This document shows positions 52,493 through 63,432 of a stretch of DNA of 64,000 nucleotides, piece after piece. Source of the DNA: Mycobacterium yunnanensis (lineage in GTDB: Bacteria; Actinomycetota; Actinomycetes; Mycobacteriales; Mycobacteriaceae); the NCBI RefSeq assembly GCF_025823185.1, contig NZ_JACKVK010000001.1:62001-126000 (forward strand). Reading direction: 5' to 3'. How positions within the stretch are numbered: position 1 is the stretch's first letter; every line of letters begins with the position of its first letter. The notes beneath the pieces were generated by a model. The model worked only from the letters and a program-made list of their open reading frames with translations, did not search any database and had not been told where the DNA came from. Both the position numbers and the translations under genes were made by a program.

Positions 52493-52893
52493 TCGAGCTC
52501 GGCCAGCGCAGCGACGATCTTCGCCTGCGCCTCGTCGAGAGATTCCGGTGAGGGGTTGCGGTCGACGCCCGCGAAGCCGAAGTCGGACAGCTCGCGAGCC
52601 GGGAACACGTGGACGTGCAGGTGCGGTACTTCGAGCCCGGCGATGATCAGGCCCGTCCGCTGGACGTCGAACGCCGCTGACTGCGCCTTGCCGATGCGCT
52701 GCGCCACCGCCATCACCTTGGCGAAGACGGCTGGCTCGACGTCCTGCCAGTTGTCGATCTCGGCCCGGGGGACGACGAGGGTGTGTCCCTGGGTCATCGG
52801 TTCGATGGTGAGGAACGCGACGACCTCGTCGTCCTCGTAGACGAATCGGCCGGGGATCTCGCGGTTGATGATCATGGTGAACACGGAGGCCAT
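52489..52893 (-). CDS. HIT-family nucleotide hydrolase (Rv0759c-like)
   Basis: A 134-residue histidine-triad protein with the HxHxHxx active site as HLHVHVFP and the usual [11 protein letters not shown] strand. HIT proteins hydrolyse nucleotide-phosphoramidates or dinucleoside polyphosphates. The order phoP-phoR-HIT matches Rv0757-Rv0759c. It is convergent to phoR with a 4-nt overlap. Confidence 0.9.
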   Translation of the reverse strand: MASVFTMIINREIPGRFVYEDDEVVAFLTIEPMTQGHTLVVPRAEIDNWQDVEPAVFAKVMAVAQRIGKAQSAAFDVQRTGLIIAGLEVPHLHVHVFPARELSDFGFAGVDRNPSPESLDEAQAKIVAALAELD

Positions 52894-52918
52894 GGCTCGA
52901 GCATGCCAGAAGCGCGGG

Positions 52919-53767
52919 TCAGCGGTGGCCGACGAACCCGTCGAGCTCGTCGACCGTCCACGGCGGCGAGTCGTGGTGGTCCCGATAGGCGACGATCGTG
53001 GGGGTGGGCCGGTCGAAGCGGCCGACGAAACCTCCTGCGGCGACGAAGATTTGACCCGTCACGTCCTTCGCGCCGTCACTCACCAGATACGCATACGTCG
53101 ACGCGGCGTATTTCGGCGGCGCGGCGTCCAGCGCACCCTGCATGCTGACGTCGTCGAGCATTCCGCGACGGTTGAGCTCGCCGATCTGCGCCTCGTATTC
53201 GGGACCGGTCGACAGCCGCGTCTTCGCGCCAGGACACACCACATTCGCCCGCACGTTCCGCGACTTCAGCTCTGCCGCGATCGCAAGCGTCAGGGCGTTG
53301 ACCGCGCCCTTGCCGGCGGGATAGCCCGTTCCGCCGTAGTCGCCGAGGAAGGCGAACGAGCTGGTGTTGACGATCGCGCCACCACCCTGGGCGACCATCT
53401 TGGGCGCCGCCGCCCGGCACGTCTCGAATACCGTGCCGAGGTGCGCGTCGAGGAGATCGCGGAACTGTGCCGAGGTCACGTCGAGGATCGACGAGCCAGC
53501 CGGCTCCGCGGTGCCCGCACAGTTGACCAGGGCGTCGATCCGGCCGAATTCGTCGATGCACGAGGCGATTAGCGCGTCGGCGGTTCCCGGGTCGGCTGGT
53601 GACCCGGCGACACCGATGGTGCGGCCACCCACGTGCGAGACGGCAGCGTCGACCACGTCGGGGTCGCGGCCGTTCACGACGACGCCCATGCCGCGGGAGG
53701 TCAGGAGTTCGGCGACGGCGAGACCGATGCCGCGCGATCCGCCGACGACGACCGCGGCGGCAGTCAG
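52919..53767 (-). CDS. SDR-family oxidoreductase with probable CTG start
   Basis: A 282-residue [14 protein letters not shown] cofactor motif near the N-terminus, [18 protein letters not shown] and YPAGKGA (YxxxK). No ATG, GTG or TTG exists in frame close upstream of the cofactor strand, and the next ATG downstream would delete it. The best start is CTG 53767, which overlaps the previous stop as CTGA. That gives a normal SDR N-terminus ([15 protein letters not shown]). It ends the adhB-KSI-SDR operon. Confidence 0.82.
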   Translation of the reverse strand: MTAAAVVVGGSRGIGLAVAELLTSRGMGVVVNGRDPDVVDAAVSHVGGRTIGVAGSPADPGTADALIASCIDEFGRIDALVNCAGTAEPAGSSILDVTSAQFRDLLDAHLGTVFETCRAAAPKMVAQGGGAIVNTSSFAFLGDYGGTGYPAGKGAVNALTLAIAAELKSRNVRANVVCPGAKTRLSTGPEYEAQIGELNRRGMLDDVSMQGALDAAPPKYAASTYAYLVSDGAKDVTGQIFVAAGGFVGRFDRPTPTIVAYRDHHDSPPWTVDELDGFVGHR

Positions 53768-54201
53768 CTGTCGCCCTCGGTCTTCTGCCCGAACTGCATG
53801 GCGTCCATGTTCCAGTAGCCCCGCAGGTTGGTGATCAACCCGGCGTCGTTCACGCGGTAGGTGAACACGCCTCGCACGGTCGCCGTGAATCCGTTGGGGA
53901 ACTCGGTGTGCAACACCAGGATGTAGGCGATCTCGGTGGGTGAACTCGAGCGGAAGGTCTCCTCGCGCGTCACGGTCAGCCGGTTGGGCCCGATGTTCGC
54001 GTCGTAGAAGGCGGCCAGCGCCTCCTTGCCGCGAACACCGGTCCCGTCGGGATTGGTGACGGCCTCGCCGATGGGGTCCTCCACGACGACGTCCTCGGCC
54101 ATCAGCGCCAGCCACCCGTCACGGTCACCCGCCTGGACGCAGCGCCACGACGCCTCGGACGCGGCGACCACCGGCGTCGCCTCAACCGTCTCCTGGGACA
54201 C
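53764..54201 (-). CDS. Ketosteroid isomerase-like (SnoaL/NTF2 fold) protein (Rv0760c-like)
   Basis: A 145-residue NTF2-fold protein. The segment WLALMAEDVVVEDPIG with an acidic pair and the later FTYRVNDAGLITNLRGYWN strands fit the delta5-3-ketosteroid isomerase-like family; M. tuberculosis Rv0760c binds steroids but has no proven isomerase activity. GTG 54201 lies 5 nt after the adhB stop. It is coupled to the SDR gene by a CTGA overlap. Confidence 0.85.
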   Translation of the reverse strand: MSQETVEATPVVAASEASWRCVQAGDRDGWLALMAEDVVVEDPIGEAVTNPDGTGVRGKEALAAFYDANIGPNRLTVTREETFRSSSPTEIAYILVLHTEFPNGFTATVRGVFTYRVNDAGLITNLRGYWNMDAMQFGQKTEGDS

Positions 54202-54206
54202 GATGA

Positions 54207-55334
54207 CTACCGGTCTGCGTCGGTGTAGCGGATGACGCCGCGGATGTTGCGGCCTTCGAGCATGTCGGTGTAGCCGTCGTTGATCTGCTCCAGCTGATAC
54301 TGCCGCGTGACCATGTCGTCGAGGTTGAGCCGGCCCGCCTTGTACATCGACAGCAGCTGCGGGATGTCGAAGTGCGGGTTGCCGCCACCGAAGATGGTGC
54401 CCTGCAGCCTCTTCTGCATCAGGGTCAGCATCGCCAGGTTGAGCGTCACGTTGGTGTCCAGCATGCTGCCGATCGCGGTCAGCACGGTGGTGCCACCCTT
54501 GGAGGTCAGGTTGACGTAGTTGTCGACGTCCTTGCCGTCGAGTTCGCCGACGGTGACGATGACCTGCTTGGCCATCAACCCCTGGGTGACCTCGGCGACG
54601 CCGGCGAAGGCGGATTCGATGTCGGGATAGGCATGCGTGGCACCGAATTTCAGTGCGGCGTCGCGCTTCCATTCCACCGGTTCGATGACGAAGAGGTTGC
54701 GGGCTCCGGCGTTGACCGCACCCTGCAACGCCGACATGCCGACACCGCCGACGCCGACGACCGCGACGTCGTCGCCGGGCCGAATGTCGCCGGCCTTGAC
54801 GGCCGAGCCGTAACCCGTCGTCACACCGCAGCCCACCAAGCAGGCCACCTCGAACGGAATGGACGGGTCGATCTTCACCACGGAGCTCTTGTGCACCACC
54901 ATGTACGGGCTGAAGGTGCCCAGCAGCGTCATCGGGAAGACGGGTTGCCCCTTGGCGGTGATGCGGTGGGTGCCGTCGGAAACGGAGACGCCGTTGAGGA
55001 GTCCGGCGCCCAGATCGCAGAGGTTGCGAAGACCGGCCTGACAAGACGGGCACCGACCGCACGACGGAATGAACGACAGCACCACGTGGTCACCGGGGGC
55101 AAGGTCCTCGACCCCGGGTCCGACCTCGGTGACGATGCCGGCTCCCTCGTGACCGCCGAGAACGGGAAAGCCCATCATCGGAATGCCGCCGGTCACCAGG
55201 TGATGGTCGGAGTGGCACATGCCCGAGGCTTCCATCTGGATCTTGACCTCGTCCTTGACGGGGTCGCCGATCTCGATTTCTTCGATCGACCATGGCTGGT
55301 TGAACTCCCAGATGAGCGCGCCCTTTGTCTTCAC
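54207..55334 (-). CDS. adhB: Zinc-dependent alcohol dehydrogenase AdhB (NDMA-dependent type)
   Basis: A 375-residue MDR alcohol dehydrogenase. Catalytic zinc ligands in SGMCHSDHH and GGHEGAGIV; the structural zinc set is CGRCPSCQAGLRNLC; the cofactor motif is GVGGVGMSALQGA. This clade uses tightly bound NAD reoxidised by an artificial acceptor and depends on mycofactocin. GTG 55334 has GAGAGGTAC upstream. First gene of a three-gene operon. The natural alcohol is unknown. Confidence 0.92.
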   Translation of the reverse strand: MKTKGALIWEFNQPWSIEEIEIGDPVKDEVKIQMEASGMCHSDHHLVTGGIPMMGFPVLGGHEGAGIVTEVGPGVEDLAPGDHVVLSFIPSCGRCPSCQAGLRNLCDLGAGLLNGVSVSDGTHRITAKGQPVFPMTLLGTFSPYMVVHKSSVVKIDPSIPFEVACLVGCGVTTGYGSAVKAGDIRPGDDVAVVGVGGVGMSALQGAVNAGARNLFVIEPVEWKRDAALKFGATHAYPDIESAFAGVAEVTQGLMAKQVIVTVGELDGKDVDNYVNLTSKGGTTVLTAIGSMLDTNVTLNLAMLTLMQKRLQGTIFGGGNPHFDIPQLLSMYKAGRLNLDDMVTRQYQLEQINDGYTDMLEGRNIRGVIRYTDADR

Positions 55335-55430
55335 GAGTACCTCTCTCGACGTGCGAATTGAGTCAGTGACAACAGCGTAGAACCCTTAGTTAACTGGATC
55401 ACACCCACCCCAAGCAACTGCTTGGTGGAG

Positions 55431-55970
55431 TTACCAGATGACGACGGGGGACTCGCCCAGCGGGTAATAGCCCGGCAGCTTCTCTCCGGCCATGCTGCGC
55501 TCGATGCGCTTCTGCATGCCGTCGCTCAGGTCGCCGGATTCGATGAGCTTCATGAACATCTTCGACACGTGGCCGAAGTCGAAGAAGTCGCGCTGCCACT
55601 CGATCAAGAGTTGATCGTCGAGCCGGAACCAACTGCCCCCGATGCCGTAGATCTCGTCGCGGGTGCCGTCGGACTTGTTCACGATCTGCTTCCAGAAGCC
55701 GACGATTTCGCGTTGCTTCTCGTCGACGAGCACCTTCTGGTACTCGTAGACCCAGTTCTCCAGGCCCTGCATCTCCAGACCGAGGGCGACCCGCCGGATC
55801 TCGTCCCGGCCGATGCACATGACGTCCTCCTTGGGCCCGATGTTCCAGCCGTAGGTCGCGTCCTCGGCGTAGAAGTCCGCCAGTGCCGTCCAGTCACCGG
55901 CCTTCTCGGCGTCCCGGTTGACCTGCAGCCAACGTTCGACCCACTCGTCGAGCTGTTCACGTGAAGCCAT
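55431..55970 (-). CDS. SnoaL-like NTF2-fold protein (Rv0762c-like)
   Basis: A 179-residue protein of the SnoaL/NTF2 superfamily (LADFYAEDATYGWNIGPKEDV, IYGIGGSWFRLDDQLLIEWQRDFFDF). No catalytic residues can be assigned. It is the last gene of the TetR-cyp123-SDR-cyp51-ferredoxin operon, 5 nt after the ferredoxin stop. Co-conservation with Cyp51 suggests a sterol- or lipid-related role. Confidence 0.83.
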   Translation of the reverse strand: MASREQLDEWVERWLQVNRDAEKAGDWTALADFYAEDATYGWNIGPKEDVMCIGRDEIRRVALGLEMQGLENWVYEYQKVLVDEKQREIVGFWKQIVNKSDGTRDEIYGIGGSWFRLDDQLLIEWQRDFFDFGHVSKMFMKLIESGDLSDGMQKRIERSMAGEKLPGYYPLGESPVVIW

Positions 55971-55975
55971 GTTCG

Positions 55976-57538
<1,563 letters not shown>

Positions 57539-57542
<4 letters not shown>

Positions 57543-58363
57543 GAGTTCAACGCCCCTTCGTCGACTTTGAGCTGCTGGCGCTCCTTGCTGGTGGCCAACG
57601 GCGCTTCGGGCTGAAGTTCCATGTTGGCGATGAACCCACCGCGCGGTGTCTCGGCGACGAACGTGATGGCGCGCGCCAAATCCGATGCGCGCAAGAAGTA
57701 GTCGTGCCGGGCCTGGCCCCACTTGGCCCAATCCTCGAGTGCGGGCCCGATGAGTTCGGCGGGCAGGCTCCAGCCCATGGAGGTCTTCGTCGGGCCGGGG
57801 TGCACGATCGAGGCGCGCACCCCCGTGCCCTCGAGCTCCATCTGGAAGTTGGTCACCATCGCGACGAGGGCGGCCTTCGCCGCGCCATAGGCACCCATGT
57901 GCGGCCGCTGCCGCAGCGCGACGTCGGAGCCGACGAAGATCAGGTCACCGCGCTGCCGCTCGAGCATGCCGGGCAGCACCGCAGCGGCCAGCCGGTTGGC
58001 GCCGACCAGATGGATCTGGAGCTGCGAGTTGAAGTCGTCGGTGCTGATGTCGGCCAGCTTGCCGAAGTACGTGTCACCTGCGCCCGCCACCAGCACCTCG
58101 ATGTCGCCGAGCGCGTCGACCGCCTGCGCATGGAACGCCTTGACGGAGTTGGGGTCGGTCACGTCGAGGTGGAACCCGACGGCTTCGCCACCCTCGGCGT
58201 TGATCTTCCCGACGATGTCGTCGAGCTTCTCGACGCGCCGTGCACCGAGTGCCACGGGAAAGCCGCGCGCCGCGAGCGCGATGGCGGTCGCCTCCCCAAT
58301 CCCTGCGGACGCGCCGGCGACGACGGCGGGCCTGCGGTCTGGGAGCGGAGCGAAGCGGGGCAT
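57539..58363 (-). CDS. SDR-family oxidoreductase (Rv0765c-like)
   Basis: A 274-residue classical SDR with GASAGIGEATA, VAGAGDTYFG and YGAAKAALVAM (YxxxK). The NNAG motif is changed to AGAG. It is located between cyp123 and cyp51, the same order as Rv0766c-Rv0765c-Rv0764c. Twelve nt separate it from cyp123. A sterol 3-hydroxyl or keto substrate is an inference. Confidence 0.88.
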
Positions 58364-58375
58364 CGTGTAATCCCT

Positions 58376-59578
58376 TCAGCGGGCCTGGATCGTGATGGGT
58401 AGGTGCGCGAAACCGCGGACACTGCTGGAGTGCACCCGCACGGAGCTGGCCTCGTCCACCTCGTAGCCGCGAACGCGCTCGAGGAACTTGGTCAGCGCCA
58501 CCTGGGCTTCCATCCTGGCCAGGTGGGCCCCCAGGCAGAAGTGCGCGCCGCTGCCGAAACTCACCAGCTTGGAACCGATTTCGCGGTCGATTCGGTAGTC
58601 GTCGGGATCGTCGAACACCCGGTCGTCGCGGTTGGCCGACCCCGGCAGCAGCAGGAGCACGTCGCCGGCGGGGATCGTGGTGTCGTACATCTCGAGGTCG
58701 GCGTCGACGGCACGGGCCAGGATCTGACTCGAGGTGTCGTAGCGCAATGTCTCCTCGACCCACGGCTTGACCAACGAGTGGTCGGCGAAGACGGGCGCCA
58801 GTTGATCGGGGTTCTTGAACCCCCAATAGGCCGCGTTGGCAAGCAGTTTGGTGGTCGTCTCGTTACCGGCGACGACCATGAGGAAGAGGAACGCGATGAT
58901 CTCCTCGTCGGTCAGCTTGTCGCCGTCGATCTCCGCGTCGACCAGCGCCGAGGTCAGGTCCTCGGTGCGGGTGGCGCGCCGAGACGAGACCATGTCGGCG
59001 TAGTAGACCATCAGGTCGGCAGAGGCCTGCATGGCTTCGGCAGGCACGTCCTTCACGCCGTCGTCCCGGTGCATCACGCCGTCGGCGAGGGCGCGGATAC
59101 GCACCCTGTCCGACTCCGGGACACCCATGAGTTCGGAGATGACGTCCATCGGGAGCTTGCCCGCGAAGTCGTCCACGAAGTCGAAGTGGTCCGACTGAAC
59201 GGCGGCGTCCAGGTGTGCCACCGCGATCTCGGTGACGCGGGACTCCAGTTCACGAATTCGTCTAGGCGTGAACCCCTTCGACACCAACGTCCGCAACCGT
59301 AGGTGCCCCGGATCGTCGAGGGCCAGAAACGACATCACCCGGTGGGCGTGTTCGTTGCGGGAGATCGGATCCAGGGAGACGCCGTGCTTGTTCGACAGCG
59401 ACGTGCTGTTGCGAAAACCTTGGACGACGTCGGCGTGCCGGGACAGTGCCCAGAACTTCTGGTCTTCGTTGTGGTAGAGCGGTGCCTCGTCGCGGAGTCG
59501 TCGGTAATACGGGTACGGGTCCTCGTGGAAGTCGTAGTCGTACGGGTCCAGCAGGACCTCGGAGTGACTGGTCGTCAT
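58376..59578 (-). CDS. cyp123: Cytochrome P450 CYP123
   Basis: A 400-residue P450. The I-helix VVAGNETTTKLLANA, ExxR as EETLRYDTSSQ, and haem loop FGSGAHFCLGAHLARME with the thiolate Cys are present. It corresponds to M. tuberculosis Cyp123 (Rv0766c), substrate unknown. ATG 59578 overlaps the TetR gene stop by 4 nt (ATGA), so the P450 operon is co-translated with its probable repressor. Confidence 0.92.
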   Translation of the reverse strand: MTTSHSEVLLDPYDYDFHEDPYPYYRRLRDEAPLYHNEDQKFWALSRHADVVQGFRNSTSLSNKHGVSLDPISRNEHAHRVMSFLALDDPGHLRLRTLVSKGFTPRRIRELESRVTEIAVAHLDAAVQSDHFDFVDDFAGKLPMDVISELMGVPESDRVRIRALADGVMHRDDGVKDVPAEAMQASADLMVYYADMVSSRRATRTEDLTSALVDAEIDGDKLTDEEIIAFLFLMVVAGNETTTKLLANAAYWGFKNPDQLAPVFADHSLVKPWVEETLRYDTSSQILARAVDADLEMYDTTIPAGDVLLLLPGSANRDDRVFDDPDDYRIDREIGSKLVSFGSGAHFCLGAHLARMEAQVALTKFLERVRGYEVDEASSVRVHSSSVRGFAHLPITIQAR

Positions 59579-60162
59579 TGGTGTTTCCCCACGATGAGGC
59601 CGATGACGTAGCTCAGCCGGTCGGCGATCTGGTGATAGGTGAAGGCGCCACTGCCGGCGTTGACGAGCGCGCCGAAGTAGGTCATCTCCAAGGCGGACAC
59701 GACGCGCGGATCGGTGTCCGGCCCGGCGGCGGACTTGATCCTGCGGTGGATCTCCAAGCCGATGCGGTCACGGACGCGACGGACGGTCGGATCGTTGCCG
59801 GAGAGCAGGGCCGTCGTGCACGCGGCCGCCACCTCGGGCTCGTCGGCGACCACCAACACGAGGTTGCGCAGCGCCTTCTCGACGCGAGTCGGCATCGGCT
59901 CGTTCACGTCGGTGTAGAACGGCACCTTGGTCATCAGGTCGAGGTAGATCTCGGCGATGAGGTGATTCTTCGACGAGAAGTACGTGTACGCCGTAGCCGG
60001 GGCCACCTTCGCCCGTGCCGCCACCGAACGCACCGTCAGATCGGCGTAGGACGATTCGCGCAACATCTCCATCCCCGCGGTGAGCACCTTGCGAAAGGTC
60101 TCCTCCTGCCGCCGGTTGCGCGGCGCCTCGTCGACCGCTGGAGCCGTCGCTTCGCTGGACAC
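59575..60162 (-). CDS. TetR-family repressor (Rv0767c-like)
   Basis: A 195-residue TetR-family regulator. The N-terminal helix-turn-helix (FRKVLTAGMEMLRESSYADLTVRSVAARAKVAPATAYTYF) is clear; the C-terminal domain is the ligand-binding part. It is first in the cyp123-SDR-cyp51-ferredoxin operon and diverges from aldA across a 30-bp inverted repeat, its likely operator. GTG 60162 is chosen; the operator starts at the very beginning of the gene, so the start could be somewhat downstream. Confidence 0.88.
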   Translation of the reverse strand: MSSEATAPAVDEAPRNRRQEETFRKVLTAGMEMLRESSYADLTVRSVAARAKVAPATAYTYFSSKNHLIAEIYLDLMTKVPFYTDVNEPMPTRVEKALRNLVLVVADEPEVAAACTTALLSGNDPTVRRVRDRIGLEIHRRIKSAAGPDTDPRVVSALEMTYFGALVNAGSGAFTYHQIADRLSYVIGLIVGKHQ

Positions 60163-60192
60163 ATGTCCAAGTTATCGGAAGGGCTTGGACAT
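60163..60192. promoter_or_regulatory. Inverted repeat, probable operator of the TetR/aldA divergent region
   Basis: Perfect 9-bp arms ATGTCCAAG (60163-60171) and CTTGGACAT (60184-60192) are separated by 12 bp. The spacing and position are suited to TetR dimer binding and would occlude the tetR start directly. Confidence 0.65.
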
Positions 60193-60345
60193 AGGCAAGC
60201 TCGTCGGCGAACTCATGTCAAACAGCCAGCCAAGCACTGGTTCTGGAGCCGCCTACCCGGCACACCCTTGCCATGCCCGAGCGTCGGCGGTTATGGTTCG
60301 AACCGTGATGATCGGACAGGTGTCCAGAACCGAAGAGGGAACGAG

Positions 60346-61815
60346 ATGACACTGCTGAGCGGTCGCCGCAGTCGATTGCTCGTCGACGGCAAGCTGATCG
60401 CGGGCAGTGGGGGAACGTTCCCGACGGTCAACCCCGCGACCGAGGAAGTGCTCGGCGTCGCGGCCGACGCCACCGAGGCCGACATGGACGTGGCGATCGG
60501 CGCAGCACGGCGGGCATTCGACGACACCGACTGGTCGACCAACGTCGAACTCCGCGTGCGGTGCATCCGTCAGCTGCAGCAGGCGATGCGGGACCACGTC
60601 GAGGAATTGCGGGAGCTGACGATCGCCGAGGTCGGTGCGCCGGTGATGCTGACGTCGATGGCCCAGCTCGAAGGGCCGATCGAAGACCTCAGCTTCTGCG
60701 CCGACACCGCCGAGTCCTACCAGTGGACGACCGATCTTGGCTACGCCTCGCCGATGGGCATCAAGACGCACCGGACGATCGCCCGCGAGGCCGTCGGCGT
60801 CGTCGGGGCGATCACCCCGTGGAACTTCCCGCACCAGATCAACCTCGCCAAGCTGGGCCCCGCGCTGGCAGCCGGCAACACGGTCGTGCTCAAGCCAGCA
60901 CCCGATACGCCCTGGTGCGCAGCGGTATTGGGAGAGCTCATCGTCGAACACACCGACTTTCCCCCCGGTGTGGTCAACATCGTCACCTCCAGTGATCATG
61001 GCGTGGGTGCGCTGCTGTCGAAGGATCCGCGCGTCGACATGGTGTCGTTCACCGGGTCGACGAACACCGGCCGGGCGGTGATGGCCGACGGCGCTGCGAC
61101 GCTGAAGAAGGTGTTCCTGGAACTCGGTGGCAAGTCTGCGTTCCTGGTACTCGACGACGCCGACCTCGCGGGGGCATGTTCGATGGCGGCGTTCACCGCG
61201 TCGATGCACGCCGGGCAGGGTTGCGCGATCACGACGCGACTGGTGGTACCGCGGGAGCGTTACGACGAGGCCGTCGAGGCGGCCGCGGGCACGATGTCCG
61301 GGTTGAAGGCGGGGGACCCCACCAAATCCGGAACCGTATGCGGCCCAGTCATCTCCGCGCGCCAGCGCGACCGCATCCAGGAGTACCTCGACTCGGCGAT
61401 CGCCGAGGGTGGCACGTTCGCGTGTGGTGGCGGCAGCCCCGCCGATCGCGACACCGGGTTCTTCGTCGATCCGACGGTCATCGCGGGCTTGGACAACAGC
61501 GCGCGGGTGGCGCGAGAGGAGATCTTCGGGCCCGTGCTGACGGTCATCGCTCACGACGGTGACGACGACGCGGTGCGGATCGCCAACGACTCGCCCTTCG
61601 GTCTGTCGGGCACGGTCTTCTCCGCCGACGACGAACGCGCGGCGGCGGTGGCGGCGCGCCTGCGGGTCGGCACGGTCAACGTCAACGGCGGCGTCTGGTA
61701 TTCGGCGGACATGCCCTTCGGCGGTTACAAGCAGTCCGGCATCGGCCGGGAGATGGGAATCGCCGGTTTCGAGGAGTATCTCGAGACGAAGGCCATTGCC
61801 ACGGCAGCGAATTGA
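60346..61815 (+). CDS. aldA: NAD-dependent aldehyde dehydrogenase AldA (Rv0768-like)
   Basis: A 489-residue ALDH-superfamily enzyme. Catalytic Glu in LELGGKSAF, nucleophile Cys in HAGQGCAITTR, cofactor segments GAITPWNFPHQI and FTGSTNTGRAV, and NDSPFGLSGTVFS are all present. It oxidises an unknown aldehyde to the acid. ATG 60346 is preceded by GAGGGA and gives exactly the M. tuberculosis length. It leads a four- or five-gene operon. Confidence 0.94.
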   Translation: MTLLSGRRSRLLVDGKLIAGSGGTFPTVNPATEEVLGVAADATEADMDVAIGAARRAFDDTDWSTNVELRVRCIRQLQQAMRDHVEELRELTIAEVGAPVMLTSMAQLEGPIEDLSFCADTAESYQWTTDLGYASPMGIKTHRTIAREAVGVVGAITPWNFPHQINLAKLGPALAAGNTVVLKPAPDTPWCAAVLGELIVEHTDFPPGVVNIVTSSDHGVGALLSKDPRVDMVSFTGSTNTGRAVMADGAATLKKVFLELGGKSAFLVLDDADLAGACSMAAFTASMHAGQGCAITTRLVVPRERYDEAVEAAAGTMSGLKAGDPTKSGTVCGPVISARQRDRIQEYLDSAIAEGGTFACGGGSPADRDTGFFVDPTVIAGLDNSARVAREEIFGPVLTVIAHDGDDDAVRIANDSPFGLSGTVFSADDERAAAVAARLRVGTVNVNGGVWYSADMPFGGYKQSGIGREMGIAGFEEYLETKAIATAAN

Positions 61816-61825
61816 GGAGGCGTCA

Positions 61826-62587
61826 GTGGGTCTGTACGGGGATCAGTTCAAGGACAGGGTAGCGATCGTCACCGGTTCCGGTGGTGGCATCGGGCAGGCC
61901 TACGCCGAGGCGTTGGCTCGCGAGGGTGCGGCCGTGGTAGTAGCCGACGTCAACGTCGAGGGTGCTCAAAAGGTGGCCGACGCCATCAAGGGCGAGGGTG
62001 GCAACGCGCTCGCGGTGCGGGTCGACGTGAGCGATCCGGACTCGGCCAAGGAGATGGCCGCGCAAACCCTTTCGGAGTTCGGTGGCATCGACTACCTGGT
62101 CAACAACGCCGCGATCTTCGGCGGGATGAAGCTCGACTTCCTGGTCAGCGTCGACTGGGAGTACTACAAGAAGTTCATGAGCGTGAACCTCGACGGGGCG
62201 CTGTTGTGCACACGCGCGGTCTACCGAAAGATGGCCAAGCGCGGGGGCGGGGCCATCGTCAACCAGTCGTCGACCGCAGCGTGGTTGTACTCCAACTTCT
62301 ACGGTCTTGCGAAGGTTGGCATCAACGGCTTGACCCAGCAGTTGGCGACCGAGCTCGGTGGCCAGAACATCCGGATCAACGCCATCGCACCCGGTCCGAT
62401 CGACACCGAGGCCAATCGCAGCACGACCCCGCAGGAGATGGTCGCCGACATCGTGAAGCGAATTCCTCTGTCGCGCATGGGTGAGCCCGAGGATCTCGTC
62501 GGCATGTGCCTGTTCCTGCTCTCGGATCAGGCGAAGTGGATCACGGGGCAGATCTTCAACGTCGACGGCGGACAGATCATCAGGTGA
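61826..62587 (+). CDS. SDR-family oxidoreductase (Rv0769-like)
   Basis: A 253-residue classical SDR: TGSGGGIGQAYA, VNNAAIFGG, NQSSTAAWLYSNFYGLAKVG (Ser/Tyr/Lys) and ITGQIFNVDGGQIIR. GTG 61826 has GAGGAGG 5 nt upstream. It is 10 nt after aldA and overlaps the next gene by 4 nt (GTGA). Substrate unknown; the operon suggests a catabolic alcohol-aldehyde-acid series. Confidence 0.9.
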   Translation: MGLYGDQFKDRVAIVTGSGGGIGQAYAEALAREGAAVVVADVNVEGAQKVADAIKGEGGNALAVRVDVSDPDSAKEMAAQTLSEFGGIDYLVNNAAIFGGMKLDFLVSVDWEYYKKFMSVNLDGALLCTRAVYRKMAKRGGGAIVNQSSTAAWLYSNFYGLAKVGINGLTQQLATELGGQNIRINAIAPGPIDTEANRSTTPQEMVADIVKRIPLSRMGEPEDLVGMCLFLLSDQAKWITGQIFNVDGGQIIR

Positions 62588-63429
62588 ACACCCTCGGCTA
62601 CATCGGTCTGGGCAATCAAGGTGCTCCGATGGCCAAGCGCCTCGTCGACTGGCCCGGTGGACTAATCGTCTACGACGTCCGCACCGAGTCGACGGCACCA
62701 CTGGCCGAGCTCGGGGCGACGGTCGCAGGCAACGTCGCCGAGGTGGCCGCCGTCGCGGACGTCATCAGCGTGACCGTGCTCACCGACGCGCAGGTTCGCG
62801 ACGTGGTCGCCGAACTGGGCGCGCACGCAAAGCCTGGCACCGTCATCGCGATCCACTCCACGATCGAGCCGGAGACGGCCGCCGAGCTCGCCGAGGAATT
62901 GCGTCCCCACGGGATTCACATCGTGGACGCCCCCGTCAGCGGTGGTGCCGGCGCGGCTGCCAAGGGCGAGCTGGCCGTCATGGTCGGCGCAGACGACGCG
63001 GCCTACGAGCACGTCAAACCCGTGTTCAAGCGGTGGGCGTCGATGGTGGTCCGAGCTGGTGAGCCCGGCGCGGGTACGCGAATGAAGCTGGCTCGCAACA
63101 TGTTGACGTTCATCGGCTTCGCTGCGGCGTGCGAAGCGCAGAAACTGGCGGAGGCCGCGGGCATCGACCTACAGAAGCTCGGCCGGGTGGTGCGGCACTC
63201 CGACGCCCAGAGCGGTGGGCCGGGCGCGATCATGGTTCGTGACGACACCATGCCGTTGACGGCCGACCACTTCCTACACGACATGTTCGTCCACACGCGC
63301 GGCCTGGCGGAGAAGGACCTGCGGTTGGCCCTGAGACTTGGAGAGGCCACCGGAGTGGAACTACCGCTGGCCGAGATTGCGTTGCGAGACGTGGCCGACG
63401 GCCTCGGCGTGCCGCACGAGAGGAGCTAG
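62584..63429 (+). CDS. Beta-hydroxyacid dehydrogenase-family protein (Rv0770-like)
   Basis: A 281-residue protein of the 3-hydroxyisobutyrate/6-phosphogluconate dehydrogenase-like family. It has GYIGLGNQGAPMAKRL (NAD(P) loop), the substrate loop VDAPVSGGAGAAAKGEL, and the catalytic lysine region GTRMKLARNMLTF. Start GTG 62584 overlaps the SDR stop (GTGA). Substrate unknown. Confidence 0.9.
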   Translation: MNTLGYIGLGNQGAPMAKRLVDWPGGLIVYDVRTESTAPLAELGATVAGNVAEVAAVADVISVTVLTDAQVRDVVAELGAHAKPGTVIAIHSTIEPETAAELAEELRPHGIHIVDAPVSGGAGAAAKGELAVMVGADDAAYEHVKPVFKRWASMVVRAGEPGAGTRMKLARNMLTFIGFAAACEAQKLAEAAGIDLQKLGRVVRHSDAQSGGPGAIMVRDDTMPLTADHFLHDMFVHTRGLAEKDLRLALRLGEATGVELPLAEIALRDVADGLGVPHERS

Positions 63430-63432
63430 ACG

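Noticed and set aside
59446-60345. 300-codon upstream extension of the aldA frame
   Set aside because: The extension is antisense to cyp123 and tetR, and the aldA family N-terminus begins at 60346 with a good RBS.
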